DNA of 64,000 nucleotides from Vespa crabro (GCF_910589235.1 NC_060963.1:316501-380500), one strand, 5' to 3'; numbered from the stretch's first letter, positions 34,631 through 48,806 are shown. Numbers and translations: made by a program. The notes: generated by a model from the letters alone, not told the origin.

Positions 34631-34650
34631 GCGCGCGCGCGCGCGCGCGC
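34631..34650. repeat. (CG)n microsatellite
   Basis: About ten CG dinucleotides in a row. Pure CG repeats are rare in animal genomes and are the strongest Z-DNA-forming sequence. Confidence 0.95.
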
Positions 34651-36353
34651 ACGTAAGAGGCGCACCAGAGTTCGAAAAGAAACGGAGGAGAGGGATACGC
34701 TTGTCCTGGACCATTGGCAGCACCGGCAATTGTTAATCGCGTTCAACGGTCGACTTAATCCGGTTATATCGACATCGCGAGATACCGTGCCACGATACCG
34801 TCTCTCACATCGGTCTACGCGATTTAATTATTCCGCACGCTTGTCGACGTTGCGTTCCCAAAAGGTCACCGTTCTTACCATTATTTCTTTTGCCCGGCTA
34901 TCTCACGTATAACGCAAATCTGCGAGTTATCCGCAAGTCCACGTAAATGAGAATCGTCTAATCGTCGATCCTTTTCAATTGGCACATTTACATTTTACAT
35001 TTTCTTTCTTTTCTTTTTTCTCCTTCTTTTTCTTTTTTTCTTCTTTTTATATTTCTAATCCAGACCGAATGGAATCGTAATTAATTTGAAATATATCATC
35101 GCGTCGTCGATTTTATTTAATTACGTTTTCTTATCGTCGGTAACGATCAACGCTTGATCATTCACGGCCAGAGAATTTCGGTGTACGATTTGACTCGCGG
35201 GCAAATTCGAGAGATCGACCGAGTCCCTTAGCCGGACGTTAATTCACGATTTACGCAATCCGCTTTCGCAAGGATGCCTCGTACATCTGCCACCCACACG
35301 CCTTGGGACAGGAATTATCCTAATGACGGTCGAGGCCTGTTTATAACGCCTTAAATTGATTCCCTCGCCTTAGTAGTTAGTTTCAGGCCGCTTAAATCTC
35401 GACGAACAGTCGATCACCGAAGAACTTTTCTCGAATATTTTATTTACTCACCGAAAGAATGAAAAATCGAAGATGGAATCGTTCTCTCTTTTTGCAGTGG
35501 CAATACCAAAATTATACGGAATATTTACGTCGTGAAAATTGATGGCAATTCAACGAACAAGTAATCAATGCTACCTGATCTTTTGCATTGATTTTCGTGA
35601 GTCCTCGAGCGTTCGGATATTCGAATTGAAATGGGCAAAAGGCAAAGATTATCCTTTAAAACTTGTAATCTTGATAAGTGCGTGTAATAGATTACACCTT
35701 ATTCCTTTTCTTAGGAGCCATAATTTTCTTACCGAGAATTATTTTACTGAAAATCGCGTAATGACAACCTCGTACGTGTATATTTTGCGATAATAGGAAC
35801 GAATAAGAACAATAATCGTACTCCGGCTAATTCGCGTCGTTTTTCCTGATCAATTGTAGAAACAAATCGTAGAAATAATTCGCGTATATGTACATATATA
35901 TCGAAGTTCTTCGCCGTACTTGGAATCGGTATGTTCGTGCTCTGACAGCAAATTAATGTCTCAATCAGTGCAAGGGTCCGCCCTGACGGATTCCTTAACC
36001 TTCCTGAATCTTTCATTTTCTTCGACTTTGTTATACATACATCATTATGCCTCGGCCCGTAGTAGATCCGTGTATCGTGAGCGGCTCGAACAAAGAGCGC
36101 TGAACGACGCCTAAGAAATGCCTTTCATTATAGCGAACCACCACCTCGTGCTTGCATTAAATAGGACGCGCGCACGTGCTCGTAATTAACTCATTACTTA
36201 GAGTAACGAGTCGCTAAACTCGCTTAGTTTCAACGTCGATTAAAATGTATTTATTATTCGTAGGTAGGTAGGTAGGTAGTCGTCGATTCCGAAATTCGAA
36301 AGCAGGATTGAATTAAAGTAAGGATAAAGATCGATAATTTTCTATTATATCTC

Positions 36354-36377
36354 TTTTTTTTTTTTTTTTTTTTTTTT
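36354..36377. repeat. Poly(T) tract
   Basis: A homopolymer T run of about 24 bp followed by CTAGGTCAG. It resembles a splice acceptor tract, but no open exon with protein-like sequence follows on the plus strand. Confidence 0.9.
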
Positions 36378-36921
36378 CTAGGTCAGCTCGAAAGAAAGCT
36401 GACCATTACGGTAGTTTGTTAATGTCGGTCGAACGGAGGAGCTTGGCTCGTTTCGCGCTCGAGCGGAGCAATACGCGTGTCTTCTTTCTCTTTTAAGCGA
36501 ATCTCGTTCTGTCAGGATCATTGTACGGTAGTACGGTACGGTCATTGGGCGAGGAGATAGCCCGATTACTGTCAATTCGCACGCTCGAGCGAACTTCCGT
36601 CGGAGCTCTTATTGTTGGCCGATTAGCAGCGTGGTAAACGACGCTAATCCGAGAAGAATCTCGCGTTTGATCCTCGTTCGAGTATCCATTATGAGCTTCG
36701 TCTCTTCTCCTGTCCTCCTCTATTCGTATGGGTAACGTATACACGCGTCTTTTCTACGTAGAAACGGTCCACCTGTCCGGCGCCTGGGAACGGACGATAA
36801 ATCACGCGGTTTTTAAAAGAGACGGCTCGGCCGTAGGAAGAAAGAGGACTCTCGTATGTAAGATTGACTAAGAAAAGAAGAAAAAAGAAAAGAAGGATCC
36901 ACTGTCTTTTTCGTGTGCGCC

Positions 36922-36922
<1 letters not shown>

Positions 36923-36953
<31 letters not shown>
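36923..36953. repeat. (CT)n microsatellite
   Basis: A pure CT run of about 31 bp. Confidence 0.96.
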
Positions 36954-36960
<7 letters not shown>

Positions 36961-38183
36961 GTTCACTCGGCCGCTCTATCTCCATCTACATTTATTTCTT
37001 TTTTTCTCCGTCGGAAACTCTTTTGCACGGCGAGGTGATCACACGGCGATTCACGGCATGTGTATTCAGCGGTGATCATTAACCGACTATTATATGCAGG
37101 CTCTCTTCTCGCGATCGCGGGGACCGTAGCCTGCCGCGCGGACTGCCCGGCGTCTATCTTTTTCCAAGAGTGACTTCGCCTCTTTCTCCGATCTGCCTGT
37201 AGCCGTAGATACTGACTGGTGGAGGAACATCTTTCAGGGCATTCAGACCACGCGTTACACTTGTTGGCTTCGCTTTTGTCGATGATCGCACGGCGCGTTA
37301 AAGCGAGTCATTATTCATCCTAAGGGGTTGTCTATTCGGATATCGCGTCTCTCTCTCTTTTTTTTTCTTTTATTTTCGATTACGTAATTCGAATTACCGT
37401 TGAAAGCGTGCAGCTGGAAGATTCCGACGTTACGAGCTCTCCTCGCTTCTCGGTGTCTCGAACTTTGTTTCGAGATTTTGCTCGAGCGAAAGTTCGAATC
37501 CTTTAAGGATTTTTTTAACAACGCATCCATCATCCTCTACTTTCTACCATCGAGAAGCTAGAATAGTCTTTGTATCGTGACATAATTAACTCGAGTACCG
37601 TGATAGTCGTTTCACCGAGCGATGGAACCTACGTCAATGCGGAGCAGTTTGTGCTGCTCGAAGTGAACGTTCGATGGACCACCGAGAAGGATCGTGGTTC
37701 CGAGATAAGACCTACGAAAGGAAAGTAGATCATCAAGATGGATGCCACGCGATGCACGTCGGAGAGAAAAGAGTCGATGAAAAAGAAAAAAAAAAAAGAA
37801 AAAGATTTCTTTCTCTCTCTTTTTCTCATTCAGGAGCCTCGGCAGCATATGCGTGGGTAATGACAGGGTGTGGAGAGACTGCCAAGGTCGCGCTTATAAA
37901 TATCTTCGTGGAGTAGTGGAGGCAAACGAACAACGATTTTCGGCGCGTGTTGGGCCGACCATAAATCCTGAGCCCATTTACGAGACAGATGCACAGATAG
38001 CTCGAAACGCGGCCTCTCGCGTTGACCACTCGCGTTGGCCACTCGCATTGGCAACCCCTTGAGAGAAAGAAAGAGAGAGAGAATCCCAACTACGGTGTAC
38101 CCAAGAGCGATAATTATTAACTCGGCTGGTGGTTAAAAGGCGTCTGCCGGAGGAAGTGCCTGAATCGTCCGGGATTTTAACCG

Positions 38184-38222
38184 CTTCTTCTTCTTCTTCT
38201 TCTTCTTCTTCTTCTTCTTCTT
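38184..38222. repeat. (CTT)n trinucleotide repeat
   Basis: About thirteen CTT units, giving a spurious serine run in one plus-strand frame. Confidence 0.95.
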
Positions 38223-41200
38223 TCCCCTTCTTCTTTTTCTTTCTCCTTTATTCTCCTCCTCCTCTCTTCACTTCTTCTTTTGGCGAAGGGGCCGACTACG
38301 GGGGGAATGCTCGTCCATTGCTTCCTTCCCGAAAAACGCCGCGAGCCTGTTTTTTCGTGCTCCTATCGTGTTCCTTAACGAGCCTTCAACGAGAGAAAGT
38401 CTGTCGACCCTGGTGTATGCACGGCGATCGTGGGTGAATTCTCTCTTGGAATACTTCGTGGCACGCTTACAACCATTACTTTATAAATTCGATTAAGAAT
38501 CTTAATGTTTTCGATTTATTAATCAAATCAAAGTTTGAAAATCCGCTTTCAATTAGTCAAACAAATATTATTATCGTTCGACGAATGCAAGGACATCAAA
38601 TGGGTAAATTTATCGAGGATCGCGATAACATTTTAGGATTATTGTACCCTCGATAATAAAATCCAACCATCAAAACTCAGGAACGTTCGACGTTCCGTGA
38701 TTTTACCTGCCTACTCTCGCACATCGATTGTATTTCATATGGAATATCTTTACGTCGTAGAAGGAAGCTGGCACGAAAGCAAGCACGAATCTATGACTAC
38801 TCACGCGATGATGAAGAGAGGAGAAGATGCACCTGCGCTAGTCCCACGCAGAGAAAGATAGAAATAAAGAAGGAGATAATCGATTGAAGAGTCATCGTCA
38901 TCGATTTCTACCTAGTACGAAAAAGGAACCGGCGTTTACGTTCGAAAGCGCACGTGCGTATCCGGCGAAAGGGAAAACGCAGGCGTGACGATCCCACAGT
39001 TTTAATTACGCCAACGTGGACCGGACGCACACCCGCAGAGTCGTCCCGCCGATCGAGAATATTTCCAATTCATTCGACTGTTAATTAAATATCATCCCTA
39101 ATGGTAGAGCTGCCCGCGTGCGGTAAACTAATGGACTGCGCAGTATCTTAATGAAGACGTGGGTCGAGTCGCGAAAGGTGTTGGCCTTATTAACGATCTC
39201 GATTTATTTTTCCTACGACTGACCTATCGATCCGTGAACGTGCGATTCCTCGTTCGAGATAGCAACTCGCGTTTCGTGGAAAGAAATTATCTGCATTCTA
39301 TAGATTAACAATACACGTACGATATTAAGGATCTCGTAAAGAATCATATATGTATATATGTATATACACATGCACGCATGTATGTATGTATGTATATATG
39401 CATATATCGATAATAAAATTGGATCGTTCGTCGCGCGAACTTGACGTCGTGTGTAGAAGTTATCTGAAATCTCGTGCGCAGATACGGGACGAGGGAGAGA
39501 TGAGGAGAAGTGCGATGTATAGACGAGTTAGCGAAGGAGGCTCGGCAAAAAAAGTCGAAAGGCGCTTTATCCGAGCGGTTAACCGGCTGGTAGCTCGCTC
39601 CTTGTCAGCTCCACCCTCTCACGGTTTCTTATTGTCCGCGAGTCGATCGAGCTATCTCACCGTCTCTCTTCCTTCGGAGCACCAGAGCGCCCGGAGAGGA
39701 GGATTGCGTGCGCGGCGAAGGCGAAACTAATAACACCGGCTTGGCTCGCCTTACCTTCGCTCGGCTCTCGGCAAACACGCAATTACGTCTCGACGGCGTG
39801 GCATGAACCGAGCTACCGCATTACGGGGCCCACGGACGAAATCTCCTTTTCGCATCGCGCCTTAAGAAAAAGCGATATCGCTTGCTTTCGGAGAAGAAGA
39901 CGGAGAAAGGAAGTGGGAGAGCGAGTGAGAGAGGATCAACTTTTTACGTTTATCTTATTTCTTTATTTGTCTCATGATTCTTTACAGATCGTTATATATA
40001 TTTACCTACATTCGTTCCCTCTACTACTCCGATGATTATCTATTGGGTAGCTCAATTTTGTTCCGTCTCGTGATTTACACCGGCCTCGTTATCCTTCGGT
40101 GCTACTTACGCTTTCACGCTTTCGTCGGCTTTAATTGGCGGACGTAAGCTTTTAGAGTCGAAATAATTTTATCTCGGATCACGAGTCTCGGTACTCGCTC
40201 GTTGGGTCTTTAATTGTGCCCGTGCGACGACAACGGAACACTTCACCTTTATCCTTTCTCCGTGGACCCCGGAGCAGACAGTGCTCGCGTTAGTTTGCAT
40301 AAACTTGCCTGAATCAGAACCAGCTCGTGATAACTAGATTCTTGTTTCTCGATCCTCGAAAGGAGAGTGCGTGCTTTCGCGGGTCGACCTTTCGTCCAGT
40401 CACCCATTCGGGGTCATTGCGTAAGACGTCGTCGTACGCACGCAGGTGCGAGAAATGGAACGCGAAGTAAGCGGGCGTGACGTCGAACCTCATTATTCTG
40501 ATATTTAGTATCAATATCGATAAATATCGGGCGCTTAACGAAGAAGTAGTAGGTTGGAAAACGCGGTTTAAGGTCTAACACGAAGCGATCGTGAATCGTT
40601 CGATCTTTCGTGCGATAAGCAGGCCTTGGGCCTTCGTATAGCGAACGAATAAAACGTCATAATAACCGATATGGAAGAGAGAAGTGAGAGACGCGAAATA
40701 CGTCGTCGCGTTATTATTCTCGGTTTTCGCGTGGGCTCGAAACAATCTGTATGCGATGTCGCATAATACGCGACAGTACTTGCGGCATCGCACGCGATCC
40801 ACCTTTCGAAAGAGCCCGCTTTCCTTCCGGCTCGCCGAGTCGGCTCCGACTATATCCTGACGCAATCCTGACATTTTTTCCTTTCTTTTTGTTTTTGCTG
40901 TTTCTTTTTTTTTTTTTTTTTTTCTTCTTTTTTTCTATACTAATAAACAGTATCCTACACACAGTCGTTATCGCACGGAAAGGTATGTTTTTCTTTTCAT
41001 TTTTAATGGCATCTATGCATTTCTGTGTATCGAGACGAGCCGCCGAATCGAAGTATCGCATCGGTAACGTTCCCAGGCTCATCTTATCTGGCGCGAGCCG
41101 ATAAATCGGCCGAGGGAAAGCCGAGTCTTTGAATAAACGAGCCATTCTCGTAATACACGCTACATCGGCGGTGCGTTGCGTTCTCGAGGATATAACGCGA

Positions 41201-41902
41201 AATAAACGATCCGCGGCTTAGCCGTCCTATAGCCACGTGTAGGCGACTCGCGGCGATTAAGTTATGGTTGGAGCTCTCTCACCGTCCCGATCTACCCTCG
41301 ATCTATCTCGTCTCGGCTCGATTCAACGGAGAATCCTCAAAGAATTTTCGCCGAGAATTTCCTGGGCGTCTCGATCTTTAAACGATAGTAATAAAACGTT
41401 GCGATAAATAAAAGCCTGGCGAATGTAAACGCGTGCCGCCTTAACGGTTCTTCGATACACGTTGTCCCTTGAGAATTCAAAGTAACGGAAGCGTTAAATT
41501 TCGCAATTCGTTTCCCATTGCAGATCGATTTGCGATTATTACGACGCGTAAATTGACATCAACTATCTTCTATTTCTAGGCTCCGTCGTAAAAACTTAGA
41601 CGCAACGTTTAGATATTTTAGACTTTGTATAATCTAATAATTCATAGGGGCGTTCGAGCAAGCCACAAGGAAATTCTTTAAAGAGCAACAAACGTAACAT
41701 AACTCGTAGATCGTACTTTGGCGTTCGTAGGACTCTCTTCGTCGTGGTCGCGCAATGCGTTTCGCATAACTTGCCGGGTCGCAGGTGTGATCGAGAAAGT
41801 CATCGATCGTATCGACCCGCATCTCGTGAGAAAAGTTCGATCCTCGATGTGTGGCGCCTACCAACCCCCTCGTATGCGTTCTCGTGCGTCGACGAGAGAG
41901 AC

Positions 41903-41909
<7 letters not shown>

Positions 41910-41937
<28 letters not shown>
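41910..41937. repeat. (GA)n microsatellite
   Basis: A pure GA run of about 28 bp. Confidence 0.95.
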
Positions 41938-42090
41938 ACTCGAGGGGGTCACCGGCGCTTTGCAAAGGTAACTCGCGAACGATGATATATACCGGGACAA
42001 AAGTTGGCCGCCCAGACGGCGAGAAACGCCTTTAAGACAATAAAACCGCCGGCGGTGCGCGCTTGTGCCCGCCGCGATGCTCGTAGGCAA

Positions 42091-42123
<33 letters not shown>

Positions 42124-43478
42124 TTCTTTCTTTTGCTCAATGAGCTAAGCCGGCGGCGGCAGCTCTCTGCGTCGAGAGAAAGCGTAGGTCGTACCTCGGG
42201 ATCTGCCTAGTCGTTCTATGTAAGATAACATCGCTCCGACTTTGTCTCCTCCGTGCGCGCGAGCACGAACAGAAGTTATCATTAGTTCGATATGTTGTAA
42301 ATCGAGGGTACCTATAGATATTATAAGATATGTATTTTGTAAGAATTACTCGGCAAACATCGATTAAGTCGAAGTATACAGAATGAAAATTATTCGATTT
42401 GGACGTTGCCGCTAGGTGGGGATTATTATGAAACGGTGAAAGGTTCGTAAATTCTTGAGAATCGAGAAGCATTCGAAAGATATCTTTATCGCCTCGAGAA
42501 TTTTCTTCTTTTGAAATTTAAAATACGACATGTTAAAATTGATCAAATATTATATTGTCGAGATTTAAAACGGAATATTCCAGACAACTCGAGTGAAATA
42601 GTAAATGGTATGGCACCATTGGGAACAAGACGAGACTCAACGGGACGACGGGACACACATTATAATATCATATAGGAAGTAATAAGTCGCGTATCGCAAA
42701 CGTGTATCTTTCGTTCGGTCCCGCAATGCCCTAGAGTCCTTAACCTTGGCGCGTTATGGGCTCGCGATTACCAGCGTGAGTGGTAATGAGAGCATACCAC
42801 TGCTCGGCGTTGAGCACCGTGCTAGGCGAATTCATTGGCGGCGACAGATCATTTTCCACGTTCGAATTAAACGCAAAATCCTGCTATCGTCAAATCGATT
42901 TTTAATGAGCTCGAGAAGAAAATAAAAGAATATTCAACGACAGGATAATTTGGGTATTTATCGTTTCTATATCCAAGGAATAATTTGCAAAACGATCAAA
43001 TAGATCGATCAAACGGCAAACGAGCAATTTCGTAGATACACACTCGGATCGTTTGAACGAGTAAATTTTTCAAACGTCAAACTCTGTGGTCGCGAATCTA
43101 ATTCTTGGCAATGTCTTTTTTTTATTTGTTATTCTTTTTTCCTTTTCTTTTTGTTTTAGATAAATATTAACAAAGATTCCCAAGTATTCGACGCCAATGG
43201 ACAAGAGAGGCCAGCTCTGCACGAGCTGACTAGAGTCTCGACTATCGGCGCTATCAGGCATGATAGATGGCGGGCGGTGGCACGATAAATCACCGGATCA
43301 CACCGAGTGACCGAGGATCTACGAACGATCATCCCGGTTTTAAGCTCTTCGGCTGTCGATCAACTCGCGGGCAAAGCAAGAATCATACCTACGTACACCG
43401 CGATAACGATCGACGACGAAAGTATTAATTATTATTTGCTGCCTTGTTTCTTCTTTCTCTCTGTCTTTTGCTCTTCGA

Positions 43479-43481
<3 letters not shown>

Positions 43482-43513
<32 letters not shown>
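43482..43513. repeat. (GA)n microsatellite
   Basis: A pure GA run of about 32 bp inside the 158-codon frame at 43307-43783, which I reject as a gene. Confidence 0.95.
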
Positions 43514-43516
<3 letters not shown>

Positions 43517-45250
43517 TTGGTTTCCATCGCGAGGACGGAACGAACCGACCGTCTCGTTTCACTCTGCGCCGCAAAAGTGACGAAACCCCCGCCGGAACGA
43601 TTTCACTCGCACGTTGAGATAAATCACCGACGATTCCGTTTGTGTTTGTACGTATGTACGGGCGGCGAGCGAGCCACGAGAAGTTCTCTCTTGCTTCTCT
43701 TATCTATCGGATCGGTTCCTTTACGAGCTACGAAGCGATTAACGTCGCTTTGCAGGTGCCAACTTCGGCAACCATACTTGTAGGAGACTGTAAGAGTCGA
43801 GAATAGTAGAAGGCGGATACGGAGAGAACCGTTTCGTCCGCTACTCATCATTTTTATCTCATCGACATCGCGGAGATTGCTAATCCTTCTGCAACCCTCC
43901 TTCGAGAAAACATCGAAATCTTTTTAGCCGGAAGAAGAAAATCTATCATCTGTATTAACATAAAGCGAAATATCTCATTATTCAAGATCATCACGGGATG
44001 ATATTTTATTCGTCGTGGCTTTTTTCTCCTTCGTTACTAGACGGTCACGTTACATCGGTTAGCCTTGAAAGGGGCCTCGCATACGTGAGACGCGTAGACT
44101 GGAAATACAAGGATTTAAAGATTTCGTTCCTTGCGGCAAGGTGAACGACGTCTTCGCGTATTCTTCGAAATTGCAAGGATACCACCGAAAGATAGGACCG
44201 TCTTGTCGACACCTGGCGTCGTTTCCCGCGAGAGTAATTCTTTTTTTTACACAAACCCCATCATTTCGTTTTGATTTTTACGACTCAATCGTTTACGCAT
44301 GGGTTCGCCCTAGTCGAAGAAGAAAACTGATCGCTTTACGATCGGTGCATAATTTTCTTTCTTTTACCTTGGAATATTTACAAGTTGTTCCTTTGCCTCG
44401 TAAAATTCTCAATCAGATTGCCATTGACAACGATACATTTCATATATAAATAGATTATCCTTGAAATAACAACGTTTACATAATAACGTCGCGGCACGTG
44501 CTAAATCGATACAAACTTTTATCCAGGATAATGATAATTTTTACGTCAAATTTCTTTGACCTTTGATGATTTCCATAAGTTGATTTCGATGAAATGCCGT
44601 TAACTTTAAAATACTCATTTCACGTAAATCCCTTTATGGATGTGTTTCTACGTTCGTGCAACGTCATCGTCGTCGCCGACTCTTCGAGACATCTTCTAAT
44701 TACACGTTAAAATCCACCAAGCTCTAACGACATAATCGTCCGTGTAATGACAGGTTGGAATATACTCGTGTAAAGAGGGGGTAACGCTGTCACTGCTTCG
44801 GTGTTTATTGAATTAGTTAATTATATGTGTGTGCGAGTACTTGGCTACCATGATGAAAAAGAAAGAGAGGGAGAGAGAGAGAGAGGTAGCCGACGCACTG
44901 ACCTCTCGTACGTTAGAAGCGTGTTTATTTCTCTTCCGTGTGGTACATCGTATTACTTTACCGTAATCTAGCACCCACCAACGATGAATTGACCTTTGAG
45001 TCTTAACTACCAGGATTACTAAAAGTTTCATCTTAGGCCAAAGAAGTAGGAATAGAAATTTTATTGTGATATTATCGCAAAAGGAATCGGAGAATGAGGG
45101 CTAAGGTAAATAAAAAGAGCGCTTGTACAGTATTTATTTCGTTCCTTTTTATTCGCTGCTAGACTTTTATTTTACAAAATTAATACAAAAGTATCGAACG
45201 AATCTAACTTCGTTGACCTGTTACTTTCGCAATCGGCACCACTAGAAACT

Positions 45251-45270
45251 AATTACCATTGCGGGTAATT
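45251..45270. promoter_or_regulatory. Palindromic TAAT-type site
   Basis: AATTACC and GGTAATT form a perfect 7-bp inverted repeat with a 6-bp spacer (ATTGCG). Inverted TAAT cores are typical of dimeric homeodomain or paired-type binding. This is pattern-based inference only. Confidence 0.3.
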
Positions 45271-48200
45271 GGTATCGCGAGCAATCTAATCTTTTCAGTA
45301 GGAGGCGTGGTAGAGACTCTCCGGCAGCTCGGTTACCGTTGAACTTACCACTTAAGCTCGGTCTGGCTGCCTCGCTTACTCGAAATAGTTTGCCTCTTCA
45401 TTCCTGGACGGATTGCCAGGCACGGATCAGGCCTCGTCGTAACAGGATTATTGCAACGTAGTACCGGAGAGTGCTTATCAAGTCATTAGGGCGCCATTAT
45501 GTCCTGTACAACGTTTGTTTAACCCGATTCTCTCCTCTGGTTTCGTGCCATAGGATAGGTCCTATCTGAAAGGAAAACAATCGTCAAATATTTCGATCGC
45601 GAGGGAAATCACTTTTAGCGGTAGTGAACGTCGTCGAGAACGTTTCGATATTAAAGTTTGTCTAGATTTATATAGACCGTTAAAATCTACCTACGTCTTT
45701 CTTTTTCCTTTCTTTCGCCTTTGGCATTATCTCGAATGTAATTCTCCTCCGGTATAAATATTTCATTTCTTAAAGAGGAGATTCAATGGCGACAAAGTAT
45801 CAAGTGTAGTTTGTAAAGGCAAACGATCGTAATCCCGCGTTCTCCGTTGGTGTTTCAGCGGTCGTTCCGCACGAGCGCGTCTTACAAGATCGTACAAGAA
45901 GGAAGGTAGAAAAATGTCTCCCGTATAGACGTAGGAAGTAAACACAAGAGATTTCAACGAGCGTACGGAAACGTACGCGGTCCGGTGGCATTAGGCACGA
46001 GTCCGTGCTCCGTACGTAAAACATGGCGATACAACCGGATCGCAAATCTCGTCGTCGGATAGCCGGACAAAATCGGACGAATAAATTACGCTGATCGCAT
46101 GAAATTGCCCTGTCGACCTTAAAGCGTCATCAAGGATTAGTATCTCGTACGAAGATGCTATTCCTGCGCCATAATCTTCCAGGTTAGTGAAAGTTTCTCT
46201 CAAGGTTCTGAACGATTTGTATCGTTAGTCGTACCGAAAGATTATATTACAAAACGCCTTTGCCATTTCCTCTCTTTATTTCATTTATCTTATTAATGCC
46301 CGTTGACTCGAAATCGGATAAGTAAGCACCAACGATTTTCTATTTTTTTTTTTTTTTTTTTTCCTTATAGCGAAAGATTTTTCTTCCAAATACTTCTTCT
46401 TTTTTCTTTTTTTTGTTAACCAAATTAAAATGTATATGGATAAAGTAGTAAACGCTAGATAAGGAAAATGGTTAAGTCTTAGTCTTAAGATTAGAAGCGG
46501 TGATTCGAATTTATTCTACTTCGATTCGCGATTTTGATCGCCTTCGCGAGATAAAGCTCGATCGCCGATCGACGATGCGAGCGCATCGATAAATAAAGCT
46601 TACACGGATAAGCAGGCGATGTCCTTCCGGCATCATCAATTTCATCAGGAATCCCCGTCAGCGTCTATCATTCGACTCGGTTGGATGCGACCACGCGATT
46701 CGTGGGCGTTATCTATGCCTCGGAGCTTGTCATTCGAGACGGATTCGATAAGTTAACTCTGGCTTGCGCTTCACGTTACAAACTGGATCTTCGTTCCTCA
46801 TCGATTATTTCATTCTTTATAATCTAAAATATACTTTATGTCAGTTCTTCTCTTTTGTAAACGAGCTTTCCAATATCGTTTCTACTTAATAGATTCAATT
46901 CGAGAAACAATGTACGACGAATGGCATTGTTATCGCTGCAACATAACCCCTAATTATCCTCGTCGCTCGACGAGAGACGAGACGAGACGAGACGGAGGAA
47001 TTCCTCGGCAAGATCGTCGTTTATCCTAACGTCGAACGAGAGATCATTGTTCCTTCGAGGAAGTCAGTTACGCGATTAAATGTCACATAGTGATTCATGG
47101 TAGCGTAACTTTGCTCGATGTCTTAGGGCGTAGATTACAAGAAATACGTTTGCACGTCAAGCCGTGCAAGTGTCGCGATCGTCGTGATACCGTTGACAAG
47201 ACCTTCCGTGACAAATAACGTGTCTTGCTTCATATCAAAGACGTATTGTATCTTCCAACGTGGCACAGCACGCGTTCGGTGTGTTCTATAATCGCGCATG
47301 TCTTTTGCTAACGCATCTATGACATTTGTATTCTTATATATCATTATATATCATGGTCTTCCTCGTTCTACGTTCTTTCTCATACTACGTTAGATTCGGC
47401 GATGCGTAGCATTTGTGAATTTTAAAGAAAAAAAAAAAATAAAGAAAGAATAACGATCGAGCATGGTACATAAACGTAACGTGACGTAAAATGTGACGAG
47501 AGCAAAGAGGTAAATGTGTTTGTCCTAACAAACGGACGTGTGGAAAGACGCCCGAAGGTTCCCATTGTGTGTTACTCCACGGTTTCTCTAAATCTAGATC
47601 ACGGAGCTTTACTTTTATATCATTCGTTCGCCAGAGCGGCCGAGGTTCTTACGACCGGCATTCGTAATGACCGGCTTTATGCGCTGTGAAAAGTGCGAGG
47701 GACGGTGCGTGTATGCCAATATCGACATAGTACGAATAACAACGAGAAACGCGTTCGAAGGTGCACCCACGATTGATTTTCACCGTTCTACAAATATTTT
47801 TCTCTCCGTTTTCTTTTACTTCTTCTTCTTCTTTTTTTCTTTTTTGTTTTTTTTTTTTTTTGTGTTTTTTTCTTTTTCTTCGTCGATTTTATAAGCCAAA
47901 CTTTGCGAGTAACACGCGACTTTCATGACTTTTCTTCCGTGTCTTAGACTTACGTCTACCCATTCGAGAAATTCCATCCTTGATACAATCTCAAGTTCTC
48001 TTACAATATTCCGCCGCGCATAAGTCTAACAACTTAATTATATCGAAGCGATAATACTAGCACTTTTTTCCATTCTTTCTTTCCCAGCGTAAGTGGATTT
48101 AATGGCGAGAAAGATCGCGAGCGATCTAGGGTCGCGTGTAATTCTCTCGCGCGAACGCGCCTTTTCTCATATTGGCGCGAATTACATCCGATATAGGTAA

Positions 48201-48752
48201 GAATCCTGTATGTACCTCTATGTATCATGTCTACGCAACATCGAGCTCGAACGTCTCTCTCTCTCTCTCTTTCTCTCATTGAGTTTAATACGGATCAAAA
48301 GGTGAACCGGTGCGTTTCTCGAAACGATATAACATACTATGTGTGTCGTTTCACCGCGATGCTTATCCGCAATGGATTATGAGCTTTTTGTTGGACCATT
48401 AACTCGGGCCGTTTAATTAATTTCGCATAAACGCAGTAACAACGCTTTGGTCGATTTTACAGTGAGAATAGCATAAAAGAGAGAGGAAGAGAGGAAAAGG
48501 ATCGACACGAGGAGGGGAGATTGAACGAGGAAGGAGAGAGAGAGAGAGGGAGGCGCCACGCGGAGGCGGAAAATATCGCCTTCTGGCAAAACGGGTTCCT
48601 CAGATTAACCCACACGCGCTGTACCGATCGATCTTTTGCGAAACACGGGCAATAATACGTCGAAAGCACCGTCACGATCCGAGCTCGTACATCCGAGTAA
48701 CGCTGGAACTGTTTCGCGTAAGGTATGAAAATATCGTGTCTCTGAGCGAGAG

Positions 48753-48755
<3 letters not shown>

Positions 48756-48802
<47 letters not shown>
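48756..48802. repeat. (GA)n microsatellite
   Basis: A pure GA run of about 47 bp. Confidence 0.97.

Positions 48803-48806
<4 letters not shown>

Larger units (their letters stand above)
29340..36353. other. Non-coding stretch
   Basis: No supported gene. It carries many GA/CT tracts (30669-30692, 30868-30904, 31251-31287), a TA run at 31440-31502, the composite tract at 32753-32808, a CG run at 34631-34650 and an AT-core patch at about 35230-35400. A CpG-rich patch at 33050-33430 contains a 70-codon frame that I do not consider supported. Confidence 0.55.
36378..43481. other. Non-coding stretch
   Basis: No supported gene. CT run at 36923-36953, CTT run at 38184-38222, poly(T) near 40908, GA run at 41910-41937 and CT run at 42091-42124. 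An AT-core patch lies near 39070-39160. The longer frames (for example 39350-39730 and 40714-41145) are basic, repeat-driven or random. Confidence 0.6.

Noticed and set aside
36354..36395. Poly(T) followed by CTAG as a splice acceptor
   Set aside because: No protein-like open exon follows on the plus strand and no donor partner was found.
37480..37520. GTTCGAATCC resembling a tRNA B box
   Set aside because: The flanking bases do not form a T stem, and no A box or acceptor stem is present upstream.
43307..43783. 158-codon plus-strand frame
   Set aside because: Runs through a GA microsatellite and has no protein-like character outside it.
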